From the NCBI GenBank assembly GCA_963995505.1, contig OZ023181.1:16922221-16986220 (forward strand): 64,000 nt of DNA, read 5' to 3'. This stretch comes from Hypericum androsaemum. Lineage: Eukaryota > Streptophyta > Magnoliopsida > Malpighiales > Hypericaceae. Below, in pieces: positions 34,971-45,169 of the stretch (the first letter of the stretch is position 1; each line of letters starts with the position of its first letter). The notes under the pieces were generated by a model. It saw only the letters and a program-made list of their open reading frames with translations, did not search any database and was not told the origin of the DNA. Position numbers and translations under genes: made by a program.

Positions 34971-35084
34971 AAAGTGACTATGAGTTTAGTCTCAAGGGCA
35001 GACGTTTGAATCCGTAAACTAAAAGTGACTATGAATTGTAATTTTGTATATGGGTTACTCAGATGGGGTCTGAAAAGGATAGCT

Positions 35085-36442
35085 CAAGCATGGGTGGTTA
35101 TGAAAGGAAAACTACATACTAGAGACAACGAGACAACCTCGTTCGAAGAAGAATGTTAGACACGTGGGATTCACTTTGCCCTATTTGCGGTGATGAGGAT
35201 GAGAGTATTGATCATTTTTTCCTTATTTGTTCTCTCTCAAGAAGCATTTGGGATTATTTTGCTCATTGCTTGGGCATTTTGTGGTGTGGTTGCCCGGACG
35301 TGGCCATTTGGTTGGGTTTGGTGTACAGTAGGATGATTAAGAAGGTGTGGCATGCATTATATGGAGCAATTATTTGGGGACTCTGGCTAGCCGGAAACCA
35401 AGCAGTCTTTCGTGGCGAAAGGTGCAACCGGGAGTTTTTCATTCATACTATTACTCGCCGAGTTCAAGAGTGGCTTCGATTAAAAGTGAGCATTCGGATT
35501 ATCCGACAGCGAACTACCCGAATTCTGTACTATCTAAACTATCCGAATTGGATATTTTACTATCCAAGTCCGAATCTGAATAGTAAATTATCCGAATCTG
35601 AATATCCAAACTTTTTTCAGATACGAACTCGGATAATCCGAATTATCCGACTTACAAAAACGACAGGTCATCCAAATTTTAACAAATACAACCAATTAAC
35701 AAGCATAAGAAAGGAAATGGCTATGAAAGCAAATAATTAACATGCAAAATCAAATATCCAGGGCTCACCCAAACAACAACAATCGAAGAAAATAAAGGCG
35801 TATGTCTCAATTTTGAAAGAGGCGTATATCATTAAAAATCCACCAAAGCGATTACGAAAGACAGAGGAGAAGGGACCAGAGAACGGAGTTCGAACCAGAA
35901 ACAACAAAAGATGGATAAAGTAGAGAAGTATCATTATGTAAAAGCATCAAGTGAGGAGGCAAAAACGAAGCAGCTGAGCAGGGTTGGAAATGGTTTCAAT
36001 TTTTTCTTTTAGGGTTACTGGAATTGTCGAGGGAGGAAGGAAATGGGGGATAAGGAACTAGAAGAAGAGACTTGAGTTCGGACCACAGAAGGAATGAAAT
36101 TATTTTTAGCCGAGGCCCAACTAAAGTTCGGATAATTTGAATATCCGAACTAATTTTTTTAATATTCGAACTAAGAAGTTCGGATAATCTGAATTCGAAT
36201 AGTAAATTATCTAAATCCGAATTTGAAAAAATTCAGATTCGGATTCGATCATCGGATATCGGATTAAATGCTAACTCCTAGCTTCGATGGTCTAACTCCA
36301 CTTCGGAATTCGGACACCAAAATTTATTTTTGTACATGAAATTTCTACGAAATAAGAGATAACATGTAATTACAATTAGCTCTTAATTTTTTGTACTTGG
36401 TGTAAATATTGAGAGTATATATAATATTAATCCATTTAAAAA
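35085..36442 (+). mobile_element. LINE 3' fragment, split by hAT-3
   Basis: Bases 35085-35480 encode the end of a LINE ORF2: a zinc-binding region with SLCPICGDEDESIDHFFLIC and then SIWDYFAHCLGI, WLAGNQAVFRGERC and ITRRVQEWLRLK. The frame from 35153 is open to the point where hAT-3 is inserted (35481). The sequence resumes at 36281 and seems to end in TTTAAAAAAC near 36442. The 5' end is truncated, and the edges at 35085 and 36442 are estimates. Confidence 0.75.
35481..36280. mobile_element. hAT-3: non-autonomous hAT-type DNA transposon inside a LINE
   Basis: The ends TAAAAGTGAGCATTCGG and ATGCTAACTCCTA are inverted, with GCTTCGAT duplicated at 35473-35480 and 36281-36288. It is inserted in the LINE reading frame, so it is younger than the LINE. 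Subterminal ATTCGGAT motifs match hAT-1 and hAT-2. Confidence 0.82.
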
Positions 36443-37139
36443 ACAGGAAAGCTCAAGTCGTTGCGTACAAGAATGCCTTCATGGAAAGTGTGAGAATCCA
36501 CACTTAAACCGAAGAAAAAGCCAAAATCAGTGGTAATACGACAACACCCGAGATGATACATTTCACTTCTAGACTGGCAATCCACCAAGTGTCGAGCACA
36601 ATGGGGTAATTACAAATAGATAGACGGCTATGGCATTTTAGGATACCACCAAGAGATAGGGTGTGATATATATATATATATATTATTTTTTTTTTACAAA
36701 CTAAATTTGCGTGGGAGGGCCACCAAACGATATTGGGTGTGATATGGGAGGGCCACGTGGCATACATTATAAAAATTTGCGTGAAGTTCCCACAGGTAAT
36801 TTTAACATAACATAGAATTATCGGATAAACTGTTATTATGTAAGGCGGTCGAATATAGAGTACTTCTCGGAACTATTTTGTATCCAATGTAAGGCGAATC
36901 GTACACATTTAATACGTTTGGTGTTTTTCTACATAGGTACGATATACCTTCTACTTATAAAAAATAAGTAGGAAAATAAATAAATGTGAACTTTGTCTGC
37001 TTTTGAAAGGGAACCTAGTAATAGGAACCGACGTCCACGATTATCCAAGATAGGTTATTCACTACCTTTTGTCAAAATTCATATTTATTTCCCCCCTCTG
37101 TATCTTGTGGCTAGGACAGAACATTTGTTTAGTGGGGCA
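36443..37139. other. Intergenic, no gene seen
   Basis: Contains a short TA run (36667-36682), the motif GTGGGAGGGCCACC/GTGGGAGGGCCACG twice (36710 and 36744), and otherwise AT-rich DNA. Confidence 0.4.
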
Positions 37140-37830
37140 ACAGCGTCATATATTTTTTAGAAGGGTGGTTCGAGGCCTATATAATAAAAAATGGATTACA
37201 ATACAGAATAGAAATACATAAACAAAGAAATGAGACATTAAAACAGTACACGAAACCACTCCGAGAGGAGACAGAGATACATGGGTGGAGACAAAGGACG
37301 GACGATAGGTTATGAGAGCCGAACGTCCAAGGCGAAAGCTGCCGAGACAAGCTATGGCTAATAACTATGAGGTCGCGTCAAAGATACCACATTGTGGACA
37401 TTTGAATCATACAAGATGCATGCAAATGAATGCCAAGATCGGACAAATCCAATCAAGAGAAGGCTATCCACCTGCTCCAAACAGAAAGGTTTTATCCACC
37501 TGCTCCAAATGGAAAGGTTTTATCCACCTGCTCCAAACGGAAAGATTTTGGGTACCGAATAAATCTAAAATCGAACCTAGGCCGATCCAAGCAAAAATAA
37601 ATAAAAATAAACCGAAGTCAAACGAAGTCACGAAACATATGTGGCTCGTGAGCAAAAGCAACAACAAAGAAAATAACAAAAGACAAAGGCAACAAGAACA
37701 AGAACCAAACAGAAACAATAAAACGAAAAATAAAACTAGCTAGTCGGGGGAGAGGTCATCGACAACCAGCACGTACCCTCCCCTCCTCCGGGTTCACCGG
37801 CGGCCACAAACCAGCTTAGTTGGAATCACG
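37140..37830 (-). mobile_element. LINE 3'-end fragment, minus strand
   Basis: The reverse complement matches 38700-39618. Both have a UTR with TCAAATGTCCAC, CCTCATAGTTATTAGC and GGCAGCTTTCGCC, ending in an A-rich tail (here TTTTTT near 37153 on the + strand). No coding part remains. A + strand frame at 37312-37743 is antisense to this UTR and is not a gene. Confidence 0.65.
37465..37545 (-). repeat. 27-bp unit repeated three times in the LINE 3' region
   Basis: TATCCACCTGCTCCAAA starts at 37465, 37492 and 37519. The related copy at 39240-39300 has the unit once. Confidence 0.8.
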
Positions 37831-38038
37831 AGCTGACTGAAAAGTACTGGACTGTAGGAAATTGGGCTTTAGAAAGTTGTTTTGGACTGATTTTTGAGTA
37901 TTTTTTCCTCATGATTAATTTGACAGAAATAAAATCGAAATCTACGTTTCGAGTACATGACTCTAGTATATTTATTTTCTCAAATCTAATTTTGGATGAA
38001 TGAGAAATTAATAACTAAAGTTAGCTACCTAAATTTGG

Positions 38039-38640
38039 TGTTTAGGCAATGGGAATGGGAAAGTCCGTTACCACATTGGAAAATAGCACAAAAATTTTCA
38101 AGTATATAAGGAGGAGCTCTAAGCTAGTGTAACATTAATTGTTCCACCTAGAGTGATCTTCGAGGTTGGTTGCGAGGATGGTGCGAAGCACTCTCCGAGC
38201 ACGTGCAGAGCGCAATGGGCGCTTTGAGGCGCACTTTGTACTTCCCACGTGCGCATCGTCTGGAGGAGCCTTAAAATTTTGCCAAAATACAAATAACACT
38301 TGTACCCCTTCGCGGACTTCCGCAGGGGCACGAAGGCAGCAGCCAGGCAAAGATGCGCAGGGGATGCAAATTGACAGGGCACGACCAAAACCTAGGCTGA
38401 AAGGCAGAGGGACGCAAAGCAGCAAGGCTAGACACCCGTCAGACATTCAGGCAGGCATGAGATGCCTCTTCAGGAGGCTGAAGCCCCTTCGGAGTTGCCA
38501 GGCAGCCCTTCGGATCTGGCCCCTTTCGCCTATAAATAGGCCCCCTGCCAACCATTTCACTCACCCCACTACAACTTGCATCATTTCTTCTAGCAATTGT
38601 ATATTCTCCTTTCTCATCTGCCGTCTCTGCCCCCCCCCCC
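38039..38640 (+). repeat. LTR-like sequence related to the Copia-3 LTR
   Basis: Read on the + strand it follows the Copia-3 LTR (which lies on the minus strand): ACCACATTGG, GAGGATGGTGCGAAGCAC, CCGAGCACG, GCATCG..GGAGCCTTAA and CCTATAAATAGG in the same order. It lacks gag-pol on either side, so it is a solo or truncated LTR. The start (TGTTTAGGC at 38039) and end are guesses. An open frame at 38166-38765 crosses it and is not supported as a gene. Confidence 0.55.
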
Positions 38641-38680
38641 CCCCCCCCGCCACGCCCCAACCCCCCCCCCCCCCCCCTCC
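38631..38680 (+). repeat. Poly-C tracts
   Basis: Two runs of C, each close to 20 bases, separated by GCCACGCCCCAA. The exact length may be affected by sequencing error. Confidence 0.8.
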
Positions 38681-38699
38681 CCCTCCTCTCAACCTTCTA

Positions 38700-39618
38700 G
38701 CACTCCTTTCCCCTTATTCCAGCCCAACCTCATCTCCTCCTGTCTCCTCCTGGCCTCGGCGATGAACCCCTCATCCTCGTCGACTCAGTTTTGTCTGTTG
38801 GAGACTCGGCGATGTAGATCCGGTCAGTGCTTAGAGTCGACTCTATGCTTGGCCTCCTCTTACCACCGCTAGCCCAAGCCTTGCCATCAGTTCAGTCTCC
38901 TCCTCGTCGCCTAGCTTGTTTCTTTCCCGTCCTGGTGCTCCTCCTTCCTCTATTGCCTACTCTCAGCGGGCTCTCCAAGGCTCGGCTATTCGAGGCCGGT
39001 CTATCTCCATCAGCTTCTGGCCCCTACTAAGTCGGTTTGAGGTCGTCGGTGGCCCCTGGGTGAGGGTTGGTCGCCGCTGACTTTCCCCCGACCGGCTCGT
39101 CTCCTACTTTCTTTATTGCTTTATTCTATGTTTTCGTCTTAGCTTATTGTCCTGTTGCTTTTTGCCACGAATCACACTTGTTTTGTGATTTCGTCTGGCC
39201 TCGGTTTATTTTTATCTACTTTTTTTTGGTTCGACCTATGTTCAACCTGAGATCTGATCAGTTTTCGAAACCTTTCCACTTTGAGTAGGTGGATAGTCTT
39301 GTCTTTGTTGGATTCGTCTGACTTTGGCATTCATTTGTGTGCATCTCGCATGCATTCAAATGTCCACGATGTTGTGTCTTTGATGTGACCTCATAGTTAT
39401 TAGCTGTTGCTTGTCACGGCAGCTTTCGCCTCGGACATTCGGCTCTCTTAGCCTCTTGTCCACCCTTTGCCTCCACCCATGCCTCTCTGTCTCCGGTCGC
39501 AGGGATTTCGTGTTCTGTTTCAATGTCTACGTTCTTTGTTTATGTTTATGTCTTTCTATTCCCGTCTTGTAACTCGTATCTTTTAATATAGGCTTCGCGC
39601 TATCCTCCTAAAAAAAAT
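38700..39618 (+). mobile_element. LINE 3'-end fragment, plus strand
   Basis: Homologous to 37140-37830 in opposite orientation and ending TATCCTCCTAAAAAAAA (39608-39618). It contains only UTR-like C/T-rich sequence. The 5' limit and target duplication were not found. The two copies point away from each other, forming a large inverted repeat. Confidence 0.65.
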
Positions 39619-40451
39619 TCGATCCAAATAAATTCTGACAAAGCTGTGTCCCTTCCTTGTTGGTCACAGAGAATCGAACCACGAGTTATACTTTTGTTTT
39701 CATAAATAAATTTATTTCACCATATAATATTTACAATTTACTGTGTCGAATTGCCTCGAACCTCGTAGGTGAACTACCGTGGAAAATTCGCAATGAAAAA
39801 AAGGTACCCTAGTTTTTATGAACTACCAGGGGTCTTAAGATTGTACAAAGACGGCAGTATCGAAATAATGCAAGGAGACGATGATTTGTTTGGCGAAATA
39901 GATTGAAAAAAATTATTTGTTAATTTGTTAATTTTGTATTTATTATTTTTAATATTTTTAAATAATTATTATATTTTTTTTACCCAATAGTATTATTGAG
40001 CATTTTTAATCTCCAAAAATATTTTTATGTTCAATTAGACGACTTTTGAAATATAAAAAAATATTAATTTGATATATGTTAGAAATAAAATAATTCGAAA
40101 TTCTTATCTCATAAAAAATAAATTTACAAAAAAAATGTACCCAAAACTATAAAGAAAGAAAGAAAAAAATAACTAAATAATCTACTATCTACTAGTAAAT
40201 TGAAATAACTACACAATCTACTATTTTACAAACTCCCAATCTGCCATCTATCCCTTCTATCTATTTCAAAAAAAACACCCAATACCATGCCACCTAGGAA
40301 AGACCCAACGACTGGTGTCCAGTGCAAGGATGCTGTCGTCTCCCTAAATCACGGCCTCTTCATCCCCGTCGGCCGACCAATATCAGCTCCGCCTCTATAC
40401 GACCGATTAACTTTGGTTGCTACTTGCTGAAATTTTGATTAGTATCGAGTC
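39619..40451. other. Intergenic, no gene seen
   Basis: Strongly AT-rich (39900-40200) without frames or clear element ends. Confidence 0.4.
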
Positions 40452-41023
40452 CAAGGGTGAGCAAAAGAACCAAGAACCACATAACAAAATCGAACCAGAA
40501 CCAAAAAATTTGGTCCAGAACCAGAACCAAAAAAATGGTCCAGATCGATTCTTTGTTTGCTCAAAAATAGTTCTCGAATCTGGTTCGAATCCTTTTGAAA
40601 AGAATCATGGACAACTGGATCAAACCAAATTTTTTTGAGACAAGGATAAAAAGGTCCACGTGGCAAGGTCACATAACCAATATATATTTTTTCTCACACA
40701 GTACAACGACAAACAATTTATGAGTGCTCAACATCCTCAAACAACATATCTAAATGTCAAATCCTAATTGACATCTCTCCTCTTGGCTTCTTTATCGTCT
40801 CTCGTTGCCTTTCTCAAGTTCATAAGCGCCCATTATTTATTTATTTTTTAAACTTTTGGGTATTTTGATCCGAAATTGGATCAAACTAAAAAAATTGGTT
40901 TGATTCTAGTCCAGAACCAATCAACAAATGGTCTTGTCCGAATCTCATATTTTTTCTTAAATAATTTTTGGTTATTATAGTTCGATTCGGATCGGTTCAC
41001 TTCAGTCCATTTGCTCTTCCTTA
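40452..41023. repeat. hAT-like inverted-end element without visible target duplication
   Basis: The ends CAAGGGTGAGCAAA and TTTGCTCTTCCTTA are inverted and the subterminal regions carry GAACCAGAACC / GGTTCGATTC motifs facing each other. The 8 bases on either side (ATCGAGTC and GTCTTTTG) do not match, so insertion is not proven. Confidence 0.4.
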
Positions 41024-42110
41024 GTCTTTTGACTTGATGTGGCCTGCTTGGGTTGATAATGTCAACGCACAAGCTTCGTCATAGATTATGAAGAACACCG
41101 GCCGACGTTTTTTTAATAAGTAAATTTTATTTATTATTAGTATTAACCTACTTAGCGCATAATCCATTCTTCCGGAAAAAACGCGATGGAGAAAGAACAA
41201 GGAACGCCCTATCTATATCCGGATGAGGTTTGCAAATTGTATTTGCTTAAAAAAGTTCAGGAAAAATTAAAGGCCTCAAAATAAGAAATACTTATTGACA
41301 AAGAGCATTCGATGTGCACAATGCGTAATAACAATTTACGAAAATCTATGGTTAATTTTCATCGACGTAAAAATTTACTTAAAGATATATTTATGATCCC
41401 AAAAAATAATAATATTTGTATTCGATTTGTTGTCAATGTCCTTGACTGTTTCCCTTTAACGAGATCATTTGTACTTTAAAATGAAGTTCGCCGGATTCAT
41501 CTTATTCACGTTCACCCATGCATAATCCATGCATCACAAGTTAAACAAATATGTTCAGCTGTCAGAAATTTCTTTTTGAAGATTGAGCTGCCGTCGCAAT
41601 TAATACTGACCCTTCAATTTTGTCACTTTTTTTTGGCCAAATCGGAAAAGATGAATGGGAAGAGTCGAAAAATGTAGCAAAATATTACTTAATATATTCA
41701 ATACTTACTTGATTACGATTTTAGAATTTTGTACAGAGAGGTCGTTGAAACAACTTTTTTGCGTAATGCATCAGCAGTACCGCAAGAAAATTTGCTCCCG
41801 GGCAAGAGAGGTTTTTTTGTGATTTTCTTTTTTTTCAATCACAAGTCAACTCATTGATAAATTATAGTTTTTCTTAATATAAATTAAAAAGTCAACTATA
41901 AAGTATTTCTTAATATATTTTTACAAAGTGTAAGAATTAAGCATTACAAAGCATCAAACTATTATGAACCTAAAAATGTCAATAGATCAACAATCATTGT
42001 CAACAAGTCCAAATTGCGAGCGTCATGTCTCTATTTTGTACAAATGCACGTATGCTCCATCAAATGTCAAACTGCCTAGTGTTATATTATCAATGACATT
42101 TTTTTGGTTT
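41024..42110. other. Intergenic, no gene seen
   Basis: AT-rich sequence with only short frames. No element ends recognised. Confidence 0.4.
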
Positions 42111-42285
42111 TAACCAATTAGTATCTGGTCTATTGGATCGACTAATCTAATTTTGAGTCGAGTATGACCTTTAAAAGGTGGTAAAGCTCTCCCAAAAAGT
42201 ATTTAACACTGATGCGTACCTAAAGACTCGAATCTGAGACCTGATTAAACTAGAACAACTCTCTTACCAGTCGATCTAAGTGCTT
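42111..42285 (-). repeat. SINE-like repeat, copy 1
   Basis: On the minus strand, TTAGATCGACTGGTAAGAG resembles a tRNA A box and CAGATTCGAGTC a B box at tRNA-like spacing. A tail resembling those of 58954-59101 and 62775-62955 follows. It is a degenerate tRNA-derived SINE. Confidence 0.55.
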
Positions 42286-42299
42286 GTAGATAATAAGAG

Positions 42300-42926
42300 A
42301 GAGAAAATATTAATAGTAGAAAATTCACCCAAAGTGAAATTGTATTAGCTTAATTGACTAATGTAAATAATCAGATTTCAATTGGACTGTAATAAAATTT
42401 TTGTTAAGAATTTGATCCGTAAGCAGTAAATAAAATTTGCCCCAGAAATAAATAATTACCACAGTAAAAATAGATGAAAAAATAAACCAATAAGAAGGAA
42501 CACCAAAATTTATGTAGAAAATCCTTTAAATGCCTGTGAAAAAACCACAGAATCAGTTCTAAAAATATTTACGAGTAAATAGAGAAATTACAGTAGTAAA
42601 AATGCTCACTACTCGTAACTTCGAGTTATCCCACTCTCGTGTTTCACACGTATTTTACATTAAAAAATTTTTACTCATTCTATTTTTACCTCAAGCTATC
42701 TTTCTGAAATTTGGAAACTATTTACGAGTACAATTCTAATTATTTCTCTCTTAGAATTCACTACTGGAAATTCTCTGCCTTTGAGGATGATTAACTAGGA
42801 AGATGAGCTCTCCCTTTTATAGGGAGTGATGTTCACGAGGGATAAATAAATATCCCACTAAATCCTCCGTAATTTCTTTCAAGCTATTATTTAGCTCTAT
42901 TTTTGTCAACCCAAGCATTAAATGTT
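42300..42926 (-). repeat. Possible decayed LTR
   Basis: On the minus strand there is CCCTATAAAAGGGAGAG (TATA-like, about 42808-42824). On the plus strand ACACCAAAATTTATGTAGAAAA resembles a motif common in plant copia LTRs. No partner LTR or target duplication was found. Confidence 0.3.
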
Positions 42927-44034
42927 GGGAAAATTATTCTTTAATTCCTCGAATTTGTTTAAATATACTCAAAAGTTCTTCATGTTTGCAAAAAAATAGG
43001 TCGATGTCCCTATTGTTTGATTTTATTATACTTTTGGGTCCCTGGCGCACGTTAGCAGCTCTTTTTCATTTTTGTCAATAAAATTACCAAAATACCCTTA
43101 GAACAAAAAAAAAGATATCATCTAACTTTTACCAACCCAATAATCGATTTTACCAGTTTACTCTCAAGCAAAAAATGGTGGGACGACGACGAAGCCTAGA
43201 ACGTCTCCTCGTCCGACGATCTCTCATCGGCATCCACCCTTGCCTTCTTTGCCCCGCCCTCCCCTAGACCTCATCTTTGGCGACGCCTCTGGCCACGTTT
43301 GCATCTTCGACGCCGACCCCTTCGTTCACCTCAAGACCGTCCGGGCCCATAAGATTGCCGTCAACGACCTGTCGCTGCACCCGTCGATTGGATAAAAGGA
43401 TCGAGAGGGGGACAGAGAAGTAGCACGGGGAGCCGGCGTCTCTGGGGTTCGTGACTGGAAGGGGTTGGCCCTTTCCGCTCCATCGTCGATTGAACCTTAT
43501 GTCGTCAATTAAACACTGTCGTTGATTGCCCTCTGCCATTTCTAAACCATAAATTCCCCCTTCGAGATCGCCCTCTACTATTTTGATTGGATTGGATTTG
43601 AGCAGAGAGATATATATTTGGGGTTTCCTTGATATTACAAGTTCCTTTTGTTTAGCTTCGTGGTGTTTATACTTTCAGATCCCGATTGGGTAACGGTGAA
43701 GGTGCAACTCTCCGATGAGGGTACAGCGATGGGTTTGAACTTAGTTTCCGAGCTTCCGATGGGTTTGAACTGGGTTTTCGAGCTTCCGACGTCGCCTCAA
43801 TTTTTGTCCGTCTACGAGATAGAAGGAGAGATGATGTCAGCAATTGTTTTTGTTTTAAGGATATTTTTGTCATTTCAATGACAAAAAAAGAAAAAAATTC
43901 ATTGAGGGACCCAAAAGTATAGTAAAATCAAACAAGAGGGACGTCAGCGTGTATTTTACAAACAGGAAGAATTTTTGAATATATTTAAGCAAACTCAAAG
44001 GACTTGAGAGTAATTTTCTCTTTGTCCCCCGACT
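42927..44034. mobile_element. Pack-MULE-like element with inverted arms of about 120 bp
   Basis: 42927-43045 (GGGAAAATTATTCTTTAA...TTTTGGGTCCCT) is inverted at about 43898-44020. An imperfect 12-base direct repeat, GCATTAAATGTT and GCATTCAATGTT, flanks it at 42915-42926 and 44035-44046, but on the right it lies about 14 bases beyond the arm, so the exact border is uncertain. The interior is gene-like and contains a WD40-type exon fragment (43249-43395), as in elements that carry host gene pieces. Confidence 0.6.
43249..43395 (+). pseudogene. Captured fragment of a WD40 PAK1IP1/MAK11-like gene
   Basis: One frame reads FGDASGHVCIFDADPFVHLK then TVRAHKIAVNDLSLHPS and stops with TAA at 43393-43395. 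From memory the words CIFDADPFVHLKT and H..AVNDL..HPS match plant homologues of p21-activated-kinase-interacting protein 1 (WD40, ribosome biogenesis). Only about 45 codons remain, with no start or further repeats. It lies between two inverted arms, so capture by the element is the likely reason it is here. The later frame at 43648-43881 contains a short duplication (MGLN..SELP twice) and is not recognised. Confidence 0.55.
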
Positions 44035-44119
44035 GCATTCAATGTTTTCAACTCTCCTTTCCCATCGGTGGAAACTTTTTCTTTTCCACAATTAGTGGGC
44101 ATGACCCCATCAATTTTCG

Positions 44120-44127
44120 TATATATA
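44120..44127 (+). promoter_or_regulatory. TATA box of P450-5
   Basis: TATATATA lies 76 bases before the ATG at 44204. Confidence 0.45.
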
Positions 44128-44203
44128 CATATATATTTGGACCCTAACTTAAGCTTAGCTAATTAAGCATTCCCCATCAAATTAGCAACGATTAATTAGA
44201 GAA

Positions 44204-45121
44204 ATGGCCTTACTCAACTCCTTCCTTTTCTGCTCTTTTCTTCTGATTCTTGCCATCAAGTTCTTAACAAAAAATAGAAGAAACAAATACAAGAACCTTC
44301 CTCCAAGTCCACCGGCGATTCCAATTATAGGCCATCTCCACCTCGTTGCGCCTCCATTGCACCAAGCCCTAGCAAAGCTCTCAAAGCAATACGGCCCCGT
44401 CATGTCCCTCCGGTTCGGTTCGATGCCGGTGGTCGTCGTATCGTCCCCGAAGGCCGTCGAGGAATGCTTCACGAAGAACGACATCGTCCTGGCCAACCGC
44501 CCTCAAAACATCGTCAGCAAGTACCTGTTCTACGATGCTTCAACTCTTGGCGCTGGCAACTACGGCGACCAGTTCCGCAGCCTCAGGCGCCTCGCGGCCA
44601 CCGAGATCTTCTCCCTAAAACGACTTAACGCCCACGAAAGCTTGCGAAGAGACGAGCTCGTGATCTTCCTAAGGAGGCTCTACACCAAATGCGAAAATCA
44701 CAACAATTTCACCAAGGTCAACGGACTTAGGTCAATGCTTCTGGACCTCACTTTCAACATAACCCTCAGGGTTATCACTGGGAGGCGGTATTTCGGAGAA
44801 AACGTGGACGGAATTCCGGGGGAGGGAAGCAAAATCGGGGAGCTGATACACGAGTACGCGGAGTGTAGCGAGGCGACGAATCTGAGGGACTGTTTCCCGA
44901 TCCTGAACTTGGTTGACTTTGACGGGTTCGTGGCGAGGTTGGTCAACCTCGGGAAGAAGATGGACGCGTTCTTGCAAGGGTTGGTCGAGGAGCACCGGCG
45001 AGATGATAAGGACAGGAAAACGATGATCAATCACTTGCTAAATATGCAGGAGGAGCAGCCGGACGTCTACACCGATCGGGCTATCAAAGGCCTCGTCCTG
45101 GTAAGTCAGAAGAAGTGAGAA

Positions 45122-45169
<48 letters not shown>

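Noticed and set aside
37312..37743. 143-codon plus-strand frame rich in N, K and Q
   Set aside because: It is antisense to a LINE 3' UTR, whose orientation is fixed by homology to 38700-39618.
38166..38765. 199-codon frame ending in a proline run
   Set aside because: It spans an LTR remnant and the poly-C tracts. The proline stretch is just translated poly-C.
40452..41023. Fully supported hAT insertion
   Set aside because: The inverted ends are there, but the flanking 8-mers do not match, so I kept it only as a low-confidence repeat.
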